A stretch of DNA of 64,000 nt from Limnohabitans sp. T6-5 (GCF_003063315.1 NZ_NERV01000006.1:1-64000); one strand, 5' to 3'. Positions 53,666 through 61,998 are shown, counted from the first letter of the stretch. The notes: a model not told the origin generated them from the letters alone. Translations and numbers: made by a program.

Positions 53666-54158
53666 TTTAGCAGGTCGGTATTCGAAGAGTCCGACGTGGG
53701 TAAATCGACCATTTGTCCCCGATATGCGCATCAGGGGTATGCATGCCCATGTCGGGGTCTTCGACCGCCGACCTACAAGGCGGCAGGCGCCCATGTCGTC
53801 GATGATGCCGTGATTTCGCACGTCGGTGCTCGAAGAGTCCGACGTGGGCAAATCGACCATCTGCGCTCGATTTGGGCAACAGGGGTATGCATGCCCATGT
53901 CGGGGTCTTCGACCGCCGACCTACATGGCGGCAGGCGCCCATGTCGTCGATGGTGCCGTGAAATCGTAGGTCGGTACTCGGAGAGTCCGACGTGGGTAAA
54001 TCGACCATTTGTGCCCGATATGGGCATCAGGGGTAAGCATGCCCATGTCGGGGTCTTCGACCGCCGACCTACAAGGCGGCATGTCGATGGTGCTGCCGTG
54101 ATTTCAAAGGTCGGTACTCGGAGAGTCCGACGTTGCTGCGAAGGCTAAGGCAATGCGT
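53666..54158. repeat. Three and a half tandem units of about 148 bases with REP hairpins
   Basis: Units start at 53674, 53822, 53970 and 54110 (periods 148, 148, 140). Each carries an ACTC/GAGT hairpin (one copy GCTC), a linker with AAATCGACCATTTG and GGTATGCATGCCCATG, a GGTCTTCGACC hairpin, and a non-palindromic GGCGGCAGGCGCCCATGTCG part. The last unit keeps only its first hairpin and runs to the end of the lipocalin gene. There is no gene in this gap. Confidence 0.85.
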
Positions 54159-54734
54159 TTAAGGTGGGCTGCGTTCGAGGCGGTTCAGGTCGAAGCCTTG
54201 GGTGCGGAGTTTGGCGAGCAGCATTTGGTGGGTGTCCTCAGGCAGCTGCGGTGTGCGCGACAAGATCCACAGGTATTCGCGTTGCGGTTCGCTCACGACC
54301 ACCCATTGGTATTGCGGGTCGAGGTCGATGATCCAGTAATTGCCCCAGACCAGCGGGATGAAGGACAGCCAGGCCGGGGCAAAGCGCACTTGCAGGGTGG
54401 GTGCGTTGGGGCCGCCGATTTGGCGGGCTTCACCCAGGGCCTCTGTCCATTCACCTTTGTCGGTTTTGCAGCGGTTGAGCACTTGCACGCTGCCGTTGTT
54501 TTGCAGGCTGTAAGTGGCTTGTGTGCTGCTGGCGCATTTTTTCTGGAACCAGTTGGGGTACTTGGCGATCTCGTGCCAGGTGCCCATGTAGCGCGGCACG
54601 TCCACCGAGGTCACAGTTTGCAAGGGGGCTTTTTCGGGCTGAGCCGCCGCCAGGCTGGCGGCCATGGTCAGCAGGACCGTGATCAGGCCGTAGCCCATGG
54701 TGCGCAGCAGGCGATGGGGTTGTGAGTGGGTCAT
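54159..54734 (-). CDS. blc: Bacterial lipocalin (Blc-like)
   Basis: This 191-residue protein has an N-terminal signal segment (GLITVLLTMAASLAAAQ) and the lipocalin motif GTWHEIAKYPNWFQ at about residue 51. NYWIIDLDPQYQWVVVSEP and the C-terminal LRTQGFDLNRL follow, as in Blc. These proteins bind fatty acids or lysophospholipids at the envelope. No Cys lipobox follows the signal, so unlike E. coli Blc it should be soluble in the periplasm. Confidence 0.88.
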   Translation of the reverse strand: MTHSQPHRLLRTMGYGLITVLLTMAASLAAAQPEKAPLQTVTSVDVPRYMGTWHEIAKYPNWFQKKCASSTQATYSLQNNGSVQVLNRCKTDKGEWTEALGEARQIGGPNAPTLQVRFAPAWLSFIPLVWGNYWIIDLDPQYQWVVVSEPQREYLWILSRTPQLPEDTHQMLLAKLRTQGFDLNRLERSPP

Positions 54735-54806
54735 GCGTGGCGATGTTGAATGACAAATGAATGGCCGAGTTCCAGCTTCACACAGGGCTCGCCCCCTGTC
54801 TGTCGC

Positions 54807-55601
54807 TCAAACCACGATGGGGTTGAGCGCGCCGTCCATGCTCAAGCAAATGCCGGTGACGTAACTGGCTTTGGACGAGGCCAGAAAGAGCACGGCATTG
54901 GCGACTTCTTCGGGCTCGGCCATGCGGCCCAGGGGGATTTTGGCAACGGCCTGGCTCATGGCTTGTTCGCTGCTGATGCCTTGGTTGCGGGCGTCTGCGG
55001 CCATGCCTTCCTTGAGGCGGTCGGTGCGCGTCAGGCCGGGGTTGATGGCGTTGACGCGGATACCTTGCGGGCCGTAGGCGGCGGCCAGGCCAGCGCTGGC
55101 CAGCATCAATGCTGCATTGGCTGCGCCGCCGGGCAGGTGGATGGGGCTGGCGACTTTGCCGCCGTTGCCGACCACGTTGACCACAGCGCCTTGTCCTCGT
55201 GCGGCCATGCCTTTGATGGTGGGGTCGATCATGTGGATGTAGGTGAAGTATTTGGCCTGCATGGCGTCGGCCCAGGCGTCGGGCGTCAGCTCGGGCGCGG
55301 GCGTGCGCTTGGCGGCACCGGCAGAGTTGACGAGCACGTCAACGGGGCCGAAGGTGGCTTGCGCTGATTCGAGTGCAGCGGCGGCCGCTTGCGCATCACG
55401 CAAATTGGCGGCCACGGTGTGGATGCGTTCGGCAGGGAAGGTGGCTTGCAGCTGGGCGCGTGCGGCGTTCAGGTTGGCGATGTCTCGCGAGACCAGGCTC
55501 ACTTTGGCGCCCTCTTGCAAGAAGGCGTGGGCACAGGCCAGGCCAATGCCTTTGCTGCCGCCGGTGATCAACACATGTTTGTCGCTTAGGTGCAGGTCCA
55601 T
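54807..55601 (-). CDS. Short-chain dehydrogenase/reductase-like protein lacking the catalytic Tyr and Lys
   Basis: This 264-residue SDR-fold protein has an intact NAD(P) site (TGGSKGIG near residue 13, then VLVNSAGAAKRT) and a C-terminal RVNAINPGLTRTDRL. Where classical SDRs have YxxxK, it reads HLPGGAANAALM, so both the Tyr and the Lys are missing. It may use other residues or act without reduction chemistry. It is divergent from the lyase-family gene at 55673, with 71 bases between the two starts, so they may be controlled together. Confidence 0.83.
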   Translation of the reverse strand: MDLHLSDKHVLITGGSKGIGLACAHAFLQEGAKVSLVSRDIANLNAARAQLQATFPAERIHTVAANLRDAQAAAAALESAQATFGPVDVLVNSAGAAKRTPAPELTPDAWADAMQAKYFTYIHMIDPTIKGMAARGQGAVVNVVGNGGKVASPIHLPGGAANAALMLASAGLAAAYGPQGIRVNAINPGLTRTDRLKEGMAADARNQGISSEQAMSQAVAKIPLGRMAEPEEVANAVLFLASSKASYVTGICLSMDGALNPIVV

Positions 55602-55672
55602 GGTGTTCTCTTCTGCTGAAATGAGGAAATTGAGCCGCAGATTTGAACATCCTTTTGGAAAGCAGTGCCTTC

Positions 55673-56545
55673 ATGAACACAAAAACCTCTGCCTTGCGTG
55701 CGCGTTTGAATCAACCCGGCCTGGTGGTCGCACCGGGTGTGTTTGACATGGTGTCTTTGCGCCTGGCCGACAGCTTTGGTTTTGATGCGCTGTACATGAC
55801 CGGCTACGGCACCGTGGCTTCGCACATGGGTTTGCCCGATGCGGGCTTGGCCACCTACAGCGACATGGTGGGCCGCGTGACGGCCATGGCGGGCATGGCG
55901 CGTACGCCCCTGATTGCCGATGCCGACACGGGCTATGGCGGCTTGCTCAACATGCGCCACACCGTCCGGGGCTATGAGGCGGCTGGCGCTTGCGCCATCC
56001 AGCTCGAAGACCAGGAGTTCCCCAAAAAATGCGGCCACACGCCGGGGCGCCGCGTCATCCCCATGGCCGACATGGTGCGCAAGATCCAGGTGGCAGTGGA
56101 CTCGCGCGAATCCAAAGACTTTTTGATCATCGCCCGAACCGACGCCCGCACCACGCTGGGTCTGGATGAAGCGTTGCGCCGGGCTGAGGCGTATGCCAAA
56201 GCGGGGGCAGACATTTTGTTTGTCGAGTCGCCCGAGTCCGAAGAAGAGATGCGCCGCATTGGCCAGAGCTTTGATGTGCCTTTGGTCGCCAATATGGTGG
56301 AGAAGGGCCGCACCCCGGTGCTGACCCGGCCAGAGCTGGAAGCGCTGGGTTACAAGATCGCCATCTTCCCCGTCACCGCCTTGTTGGCCGGTGTGCAGGC
56401 CATGACGCAGGTGTACCAGCAGTTCAAGGACACGGGCTCTTCGGCCAATGGCCCAACGGCGCTGTATGACTTTGCCGACCTGACCAAGCTCATGGGTTTT
56501 GAAGATGTGTGGGCGTTTGAAAAGCGCTACGCCGAAACCGAGTGA
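55673..56545 (+). CDS. Isocitrate lyase/PEP mutase-family enzyme
   Basis: This protein of about 290 residues folds as a TIM barrel of the PEP mutase/isocitrate lyase superfamily. It shows ADADTGYGG (metal site, about residue 82), QLEDQEFPKKCGH with the gating-loop Cys at about 119, and IARTDAR. Family members cleave or decarboxylate 2-methylisocitrate, oxaloacetate or dimethylmalate-like acids. The exact substrate cannot be read from the sequence. A longer start (TTG 55643) is possible. Confidence 0.82.
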   Translation: MNTKTSALRARLNQPGLVVAPGVFDMVSLRLADSFGFDALYMTGYGTVASHMGLPDAGLATYSDMVGRVTAMAGMARTPLIADADTGYGGLLNMRHTVRGYEAAGACAIQLEDQEFPKKCGHTPGRRVIPMADMVRKIQVAVDSRESKDFLIIARTDARTTLGLDEALRRAEAYAKAGADILFVESPESEEEMRRIGQSFDVPLVANMVEKGRTPVLTRPELEALGYKIAIFPVTALLAGVQAMTQVYQQFKDTGSSANGPTALYDFADLTKLMGFEDVWAFEKRYAETE

Positions 56546-56562
56546 TTTGTCGCACTGTCCGC

Positions 56563-56683
56563 CCGTGGGTCGGCGGCTTCAGCCCCGCCATGCAGCCTGT
56601 GCCAAAGCTCGAAATGTCGCCTCTGTTGTCACCGACCTGCGAACACCCATTCCCCCGTAGGTCGGCGGCTTCAGCCCCGACAA
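56563..56683. repeat. Degenerate REP elements (GGCTTCAGCC type)
   Basis: A half element at 56563-56592 is followed by a worn partner ending CACCGACCTGCGAAC (56643). A second GTAGGTCGGCGGCTTCAGCC half lies at 56656-56683. The remaining bases to the Bug gene hold AGGAG just before its ATG and no clear promoter. Confidence 0.6.
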
Positions 56684-56786
56684 GAGCCAGCGGGCCACAC
56701 GCGCTTGAACGGGTCGTGAGGGTGAAGCATCCTTGACCCTTGAAGACTTCAGCGTGCCAGAACCATCCAACCCTTAGGAGACAAGC

Positions 56787-57782
56787 ATGACCCCATTGAA
56801 ATCATCACCCCGCCGCCAGTGGTTGACCACTCTGCTGAGCGCAAGCTTGGCACTGGGCACAGGCATATCCGCAGCGCAAAGCGCCTACCCCAACAAACCG
56901 ATCCGGCTGGTGGTGCCCTTCACCCCCGGTGGCGTGACCGACACCAGCGGGCGGCTGATTGCCGAGCAACTGTCCAAGCGCCTGGGACAGCAGGTGGTGG
57001 TGGACAACAAGCCAGGTGCTTCGGGCAACATCGGCACGCAAATGGTGGCCGCGGCCGAGCCCGATGGCTACACCTTGCTGCTGGGCTTTGATGGCACCCT
57101 GGTCATCAACCCGCATGTGTTTCCCAAGGTGGGTTTTGACACGCTCAAAGACTTTGCGCCGATTGGGAAGATTGGCGATGCGGTGCTGATTTTGGTGTCG
57201 CACCCCGCTGTGCCCGCCAAGAGCCTGAAGGACGTGATCGCCTTGTCCAAAACCCAGGCGGGCGGTTTGTCTTATGGCACATCAGGCACGGGTGGCACGC
57301 CGCACATTGCGGGCGAGTTGCTCAAGCAGCGCACGGGGGCCAACTTGACGCACATCCCCTACAAGGGCGGTGGTCAGGCCATGACCGATGTGCTGGGCGG
57401 CAACATTCCGCTGGTCTACACCGCGATTGCGGGCGCGATTTCGCACGTCAAGTCGGGCAAGTTGCATGCGGTGGCGGTGTCCAGCGCGCAGCGGTCATCT
57501 TCATTGCCCGACGTGCCGACCTTCATCGAAAACGGTGTGCCTGATTTTGAGATCAATTCCTGGGTGGGCTTGCTGGCCCCGGCCAAAACGCCCAAGGCGG
57601 TGCTCGACAAACTGAACACCGAACTCAACGCCGTGTTGGCCGACGCCGCCGTGCGCGAACGCCTGAACGGCATGGGCATCGCGGCTACACCCGGTACGGC
57701 CGAAAAATTTGGCCAAGAAATCCAGCGCGACCTGGCCCGTTACGGCGCCGTCGTCAAATCCGCCAACATCAAGGCCGAATGA
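56787..57782 (+). CDS. Tripartite tricarboxylate transporter receptor (Bug/TctC family)
   Basis: This 331-residue periplasmic binding protein has a signal peptide (RRQWLTTLLSASLALGTGIS) followed by the Bug start AYPNKPIRLVVPFTPGG. Further signatures are VVDNKPGASGNIGT, YGTSGTGGTPHIAGELLK and HIPYKGGGQAMTDVLGG. Bug proteins bind carboxylates or aromatic acids for uptake or sensing and are greatly expanded in Burkholderiales. No TctA/TctB membrane genes are adjacent. It stands between the lyase-family enzyme and a GntR regulator, so a role in the same catabolic route is likely. Confidence 0.92.
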   Translation: MTPLKSSPRRQWLTTLLSASLALGTGISAAQSAYPNKPIRLVVPFTPGGVTDTSGRLIAEQLSKRLGQQVVVDNKPGASGNIGTQMVAAAEPDGYTLLLGFDGTLVINPHVFPKVGFDTLKDFAPIGKIGDAVLILVSHPAVPAKSLKDVIALSKTQAGGLSYGTSGTGGTPHIAGELLKQRTGANLTHIPYKGGGQAMTDVLGGNIPLVYTAIAGAISHVKSGKLHAVAVSSAQRSSSLPDVPTFIENGVPDFEINSWVGLLAPAKTPKAVLDKLNTELNAVLADAAVRERLNGMGIAATPGTAEKFGQEIQRDLARYGAVVKSANIKAE

Positions 57783-57825
57783 GGGGGGTGGCTTTGGCTC
57801 TGGCGCTGTTGGCTTCGGCACAAGC

Positions 57826-57912
57826 GCCATGTCGGGGCTGAAGCCACCGACCTAGTGCGCCCGACGCCCAACGCCCAACGCCCAACGCCCAACGCCCAAC
57901 GCCCAACGCCCG
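57826..57912. repeat. Half REP element followed by a heptamer tandem repeat
   Basis: 57826-57855 is a GTCGGGGCT-GA-AGCCACCGAC half. Behind it the heptamer ACGCCCA is repeated six times in exact register (57864-57905) plus a partial copy. This lies between the convergent ends of the Bug gene and the GntR gene. Confidence 0.85.
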
Positions 57913-57924
57913 CGCACAAACAGC

Positions 57925-58698
57925 TTATTGGCGCAAACCCTTGATCAGCGGTTGCGCCAATCGTTCGCCTTCTTGTTGCCAGAAGGCCGGGTCGGCTTGC
58001 TGGATGCGGGTGATGGCGTTGCCCATGTGGGTGGCGGCGGCTTGGCGGGCGCTGGCGGGGTGACCGGCTTCGACCGCTTGCAAGATGGCCTGGTGTTCGC
58101 TTTGCACTTCGGCGGCAAAGTCCACGCGCCGCGCTTCATTGGCACGCGTGACCTGGGTGGCGCCGTGCAGGAACTGGCTCAAGTATTCGAGGGTCTGGAT
58201 CAGAAAGGGGTTGCGCGCCGCGTCGGCAATGGCGCGGTGAAATTGCATGTCTTCGGCCACGCCGTTGCCCCCGGCTTGCACGGCGGCATCCAGCGCGTTG
58301 ACGGCTTGGCGGATGGCGCGCAGGTCGCTGGCGCTGCGTCTTTCGGCGGCCAGTGCGGCGACTTCGGCTTCGAGTGCCCGGCGCACTTCGACCATTTGCA
58401 CCACGGCGTCTTTGGATGCGGCATGGCGGGCTTCGAAATGGAGCGGTGCAAACGGCTGTTGCGGTGTCACAAACACGCCGCTGCCCTGTCGCGAGTCGAC
58501 CAGGCCCAGGGATTTGAGGCGCGAGACGGCTTCGCGCACCACGGTGCGGCTGACTTCGAATTGTTCGACCAGTCGCGCTTCGGTGGGCAACTTGTCACCG
58601 GGCACGAGGCGGCCTTGCCGGATTTCGGCGGCCAGTTGCTCAGCCACCTGGTCTGACAGTCGGGCGCCACTGGTGACGGGGGTGAAGTTTTGAGTCAT
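57925..58698 (-). CDS. FadR/GntR-family transcriptional regulator
   Basis: This protein of about 257 residues has an N-terminal GntR winged helix (LSDQVAEQLAAEIRQGRLVP, GDKLPTEARLVEQFEVSRTV, VREAVSRLKSLGLVDSRQGS) and a C-terminal FCD effector domain. The latter keeps the metal-binding pattern D-x3-H (DMQFHRAI), then SEHQAIL and ATHMGNAI. Start at MTQNFTP, since the longer frame runs into a REP element. It lies divergent to the FAD monooxygenase and convergent to the Bug gene, so it probably controls this catabolic set in response to a carboxylate. Confidence 0.88.
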   Translation of the reverse strand: MTQNFTPVTSGARLSDQVAEQLAAEIRQGRLVPGDKLPTEARLVEQFEVSRTVVREAVSRLKSLGLVDSRQGSGVFVTPQQPFAPLHFEARHAASKDAVVQMVEVRRALEAEVAALAAERRSASDLRAIRQAVNALDAAVQAGGNGVAEDMQFHRAIADAARNPFLIQTLEYLSQFLHGATQVTRANEARRVDFAAEVQSEHQAILQAVEAGHPASARQAAATHMGNAITRIQQADPAFWQQEGERLAQPLIKGLRQ

Positions 58699-59057
58699 GA
58701 ACTTGTCATACAAAAGACAGGTTGCAAGCATAGCGGCAACGGGAGTGATCAGGGAAAACATCGGACTCTTCGCGTACCGACCTGCGAGGATATGCCTGCG
58801 CTATGGGCAAGCTGCTGTCTTGTAGGTCGGTGGTCGAAGACCCCGACAGAGGGTTGATTCGTCTGTGGCGCTCGCGTGGGCGATGTTGGTCAATCAGGAA
58901 TATGTCGGACTCTTCGAGTACCGACCTACAGGTACACGGGCTTCGTCGACCTCGCACAACAGTCGTATAAAATTACGCATTGGTAAATTCGTTTATCTAT
59001 AGTAAATTATGACCCGTTGCACCCGAGGGTGCTTTTTCATCAGACCGGAGACCGTGC
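58699..59057. promoter_or_regulatory. Divergent control region between the GntR and monooxygenase genes
   Basis: REP halves lie at 58759-58788 (ACTCTTCGCGT), 58820-58848 (GGTCGAAGACC) and 58902-58930 (ACTCTTCGAGT). These are the last elements of the family in the window. Behind them an AT-rich stretch, 58965-59015, contains TTGGTAAATTCGTTTATCTA and TAGTAAATTATG, a likely promoter and GntR operator zone. GGAG lies 7 bases before the monooxygenase ATG. Confidence 0.5.
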
Positions 59058-60713
59058 ATGGGTGCTTACGTCAACCCGATTTATCCCTACAAGGGGCCTG
59101 CTGACTTGATGTCGACGCCGCCGCAGCGCAAGCCGCTGATCGTGATTGGCGCGGGGCCGGTGGGCCTGGCCGCAGCCATTGATGCCCGCTTGCAGGGCCT
59201 CGATGTGCTGGTGCTGGACGACGACAAGACCGTGTCGGTCGGTTCGCGGGCGGTGTGCTACGCCAAACGCTCGCTCGAAATTCTGGACCGCCTGGGCATT
59301 GCCGACGAGGCCTGCGGCTTGGGCGTGAGCTGGAACATCGGCCGCACCTTTTTGGAAGAGGACGAGGTGTACCAGTTCAACCTGGTGCCCGACGCGGGTC
59401 ACAAACGCCCGGGCATGATCAATTTGCAGCAGTACCACATCGAGGAAATGCTGATTGCCCGTGCGTTGGCGCTGGGCGCCGACATCCGTTGGCAGCACAA
59501 GGTGACTGCGGTCTCTCCGCACGACGACCACGCCACGCTGACGGTGGAAACGCCCGACGGGACGTTTGACATCGAGGCCGACTGGCTGGTGGTGGCCGAT
59601 GGCGCACGCAGCCCGATCCGCCGCCATTTGGGCCTGGACATCGAAGGTCGCGTGTTCCAGGACCGCTTTTTGATCGCCGACGTGATCATGAAGGCCGACT
59701 ACCCGGCCGAGCGCTGGTTTTGGTTTGACCCGCCGTTCCACCCCAACCAGAGCGTGCTGCTGCACAAGCAGAGCAACAACGTCTGGCGCATCGACTTTCA
59801 GCTCGGCTGGGACGCCGACCCCGAAGAAGAAAAGAAGCCCGAAAAAGTCATCCCGCGCCTGAAAGCCATGCTGGGCGACGAGCGCCCGTTTGAGCTGGAG
59901 TGGGTCAGCATCTACACCTTCCAGTGCCGCCGCATGACCGACTTCCGCCATGGCCGTGTGCTGTTTGTGGGCGATGCGGCGCACCAGGTTTCGCCCTTTG
60001 GCGCACGCGGGGCCAACTCGGGTTTTCAGGATGCGGACGATTTGATGTGGAAGCTGGGCCTGGTGATCAAGGGCCAAGCCAGCGAAAAGCTGCTCGACAC
60101 CTACGCGATGGACCGCCAGTTTGCGGCCGACGAGAACATCATGAACTCGACGCGCTCGACCGACTTCATCACACCCAAGAGCCGCACCAGCCGCACTTTC
60201 CGCAACCAGGTGCTGGCGCTGGCCAAGCACCACCCGTTTGCGCGCAAGCTGGTCAATTCAGGCCGCTTGTCGGTGCCATCCTTCCTGACCAGCTCGGTGC
60301 TCAACACGCCCGATGCCGATGTGTTCGACGGGAACATGGTGCCGGGCGCGCCCATGGACGATGCGCCGATCCAGTTGGCTGGGCAGGACGCCTGGCTGCT
60401 CGATCAGGTCGGCAAGGGCTTCGCCGCACTGCTGTTTGTCGATGCCGCGCCCGATGCCCAGACGCTGGCCGCGATGCAGGCCCTGCGCCAGGGGCCTGTG
60501 CCGGTGGACACCTTGCTGGTCTCGGCCACGCCTTTGCAGGTGGACGGTGTCCAGGTGCTGGTGGACGCGCAAGGCTGGATGGCCAAACGCTACGACGCAC
60601 AACCTGGCACCACTTACCTGCTGCGTCCAGATCAGCATGTGGTGGCCCGCTGGCGTGCCTGGTCGGCACCGGCGATTGCCAAGGCATTGCAACGCGCTAT
60701 CGGCCAGGCTTGA
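59058..60713 (+). CDS. FAD-dependent aromatic monooxygenase (PheA/TfdB/MhpA type)
   Basis: This 551-residue group A flavoprotein hydroxylase has the GxGxxG FAD motif GAGPVGLAAA at residues 31-40, VVADGARSPIRRHLG (DG motif) near 180 and VGDAAHQVSPFGARGANSGF (GD motif) near 304. A thioredoxin-like C-terminal part (FAALLFVDAA) is typical of this class. These enzymes hydroxylate phenols or phenylpropionates with NAD(P)H. The substrate is not determined. It is translated with the DUF2783 gene 11 bases downstream and divergent from the GntR gene. Confidence 0.87.
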   Translation: MGAYVNPIYPYKGPADLMSTPPQRKPLIVIGAGPVGLAAAIDARLQGLDVLVLDDDKTVSVGSRAVCYAKRSLEILDRLGIADEACGLGVSWNIGRTFLEEDEVYQFNLVPDAGHKRPGMINLQQYHIEEMLIARALALGADIRWQHKVTAVSPHDDHATLTVETPDGTFDIEADWLVVADGARSPIRRHLGLDIEGRVFQDRFLIADVIMKADYPAERWFWFDPPFHPNQSVLLHKQSNNVWRIDFQLGWDADPEEEKKPEKVIPRLKAMLGDERPFELEWVSIYTFQCRRMTDFRHGRVLFVGDAAHQVSPFGARGANSGFQDADDLMWKLGLVIKGQASEKLLDTYAMDRQFAADENIMNSTRSTDFITPKSRTSRTFRNQVLALAKHHPFARKLVNSGRLSVPSFLTSSVLNTPDADVFDGNMVPGAPMDDAPIQLAGQDAWLLDQVGKGFAALLFVDAAPDAQTLAAMQALRQGPVPVDTLLVSATPLQVDGVQVLVDAQGWMAKRYDAQPGTTYLLRPDQHVVARWRAWSAPAIAKALQRAIGQA

Positions 60714-60724
60714 GGAGGATGAAC

Positions 60725-61027
60725 ATGAGCATGAACACAAGCACGAACACGGGCACGAACACGGGCATGAACACGGGCACGAACAGCACCAGCGCTGACG
60801 TTTCTGCGCTGATCACACAGCCGAATTTTCATGAAGCAGGCCGCCGATTTTTCCGCGATTTTTCGCCCGGTGACGACTTCTATGAAAACCTGATCGACGC
60901 CCACAACGGCCTGAGCGACGAACAAAGCGAGGCGCTCAACGCCCGCCTGATCTTGCTGCTGGCCAACCACATCGGCGATTTGAAGGTGCTGCGCGAGGCG
61001 CTGCAGGCGGCGCGAGAAGGGGCTTGA
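60725..61027 (+). CDS. DUF2783 protein with a repetitive N-terminus
   Basis: The C-terminal part (LITQPNFHEAGRRFFRDFSP, then LNARLILLLANHIGDLKVLR, EALQAA) is a DUF2783 domain. These small proteins of unknown function are commonly encoded directly behind FAD monooxygenases of this type. GGAGG ends 6 bases before this ATG. ATGs at 60719 and 60731 are also in frame. Residues 3-20 are a low-complexity MNTSTNTGTNTGMNTGTN run encoded by GAACACGGGCAC-like 12-base repeats (60731-60785), absent from the family core. Confidence 0.75.
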   Translation: MSMNTSTNTGTNTGMNTGTNSTSADVSALITQPNFHEAGRRFFRDFSPGDDFYENLIDAHNGLSDEQSEALNARLILLLANHIGDLKVLREALQAAREGA

Positions 61028-61116
61028 ATTCTTGGCAAAGTTTGCTGTTGATCCACGACCAAGGTCAGCGAGTTCAATCAACACAAATAGATGTATGTCA
61101 TGGCTGCTTTTTTACG

Positions 61117-61145
61117 TTGATACCAATTTGGTATCATCATAAAAC
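61117..61145 (+). promoter_or_regulatory. HigBA promoter with a palindromic operator
   Basis: A perfect inverted repeat GATACC-AATTT-GGTATC (61119-61135) overlaps TTGATA (-35-like, 61117) and GGTATCAT (-10-like TATCAT, 61132-61137). Transcription from the latter would start within a few bases of the higB ATG at 61146. No ribosome binding site precedes that ATG. Autorepression by HigA is the expected function. Confidence 0.65.
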
Positions 61146-61439
61146 ATGAGAATCGTTGCGATATCTACTCTTCGTGCTTTTTTGACTAAGCATCCTGATG
61201 CGCAAACACCCTTAAAGGCTTGGTACGCGCTGGCCAGCAGGGCCCAATGGACGTCGCCAGCTGACATCAAAGAGGCCTACAGAAATGCCAGCTTTACCGC
61301 CAACAATCGGGTGGTGTTCAACATCAAGGGCAATGACTACCGATTGGTGGTGCTGGTGCGCTATGACAAAGGATTGTTGTTTGTGAAGTTTGTGGGCACG
61401 CACGTGCAATACGACAAAATTGATGTGTTGACTGTTTAA
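61146..61439 (+). CDS. higB: HigB-type mRNA interferase toxin
   Basis: This 97-residue protein follows the HigB-2 type (RelE fold): LKAWYALASRAQWTSPADIK, then NRVVFNIKGNDYRLVVLVRY and the conserved ending VKFVGTHVQYDKIDV. It cleaves mRNA at the ribosome in characterised members. It is the first gene of a pair with an XRE antitoxin 11 bases downstream, the usual toxin-first hig order. A leaderless start is suggested by the promoter position. Confidence 0.9.
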   Translation: MRIVAISTLRAFLTKHPDAQTPLKAWYALASRAQWTSPADIKEAYRNASFTANNRVVFNIKGNDYRLVVLVRYDKGLLFVKFVGTHVQYDKIDVLTV

Positions 61440-61450
61440 AGGAGTACCCC

Positions 61451-61834
61451 ATGGAAATCCGTACCATTCACAACAAAAAAGAATACAAGGCCGCCTTGGA
61501 TGAAATCGAGCAACTTTGGTCTGCCCCCGCCAAATCTGCGCAAGCCGATCGCTTGGATGTCCTCACTTTGCTGGTGGAACATTACGAGAAAACACACTTC
61601 CCGATCGCTGATCCAGACCCTATTGAGTTGATTGAACACGTCATGGAAAGTCGTGGTCTGAGCCGCAAAGATCTGGAGCCCATGATTGGGCCACGTGGCC
61701 GTGTCGCCGACATCCTGAACAGAACGCGCCCATTGACGCTCGAAATGATCCGCCGCTTGGTCGCGCAGCTTGAATTACCAGCGGATGTTCTGGTGAAACC
61801 CTATCTTTTGCGGGAAGAGTTGTTGGCCGCTTGA
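61451..61834 (+). CDS. higA: HigA-type antitoxin
   Basis: This 127-residue protein has an N-terminal toxin-binding part (EYKAALDEIEQLW) and a C-terminal XRE helix-turn-helix (IELIEHVMESRGLSRKDLEP, MIGPRGRVADILNRTRPLTL). It should bind HigB and repress the operator at 61119-61135. AAAGGAG lies 8 bases before its ATG. The 164 bases behind it, up to the end of the convergent MFS gene, hold nothing recognisable. Confidence 0.9.
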   Translation: MEIRTIHNKKEYKAALDEIEQLWSAPAKSAQADRLDVLTLLVEHYEKTHFPIADPDPIELIEHVMESRGLSRKDLEPMIGPRGRVADILNRTRPLTLEMIRRLVAQLELPADVLVKPYLLREELLAA

Positions 61835-61998
61835 GAATGCGGCTGGAATGAAGGGCATTTGGTAAGGGCTTGCCCGTCAAAAAACATTCATACCGCAAGC
61901 GCCTAATCGTCAGCAGGGCGGGCTCCCACAAAGCACATCTGTGGCGTCGCACAAATGCCTTGCAGCAAGCGCGTGTGGGCGCATGAGCGGGTGGGCTA

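Noticed and set aside
8412..58930. Insertion sequences or transposons
   Set aside because: No transposase frame or terminal repeat with target duplication was found. All repeats are non-coding.
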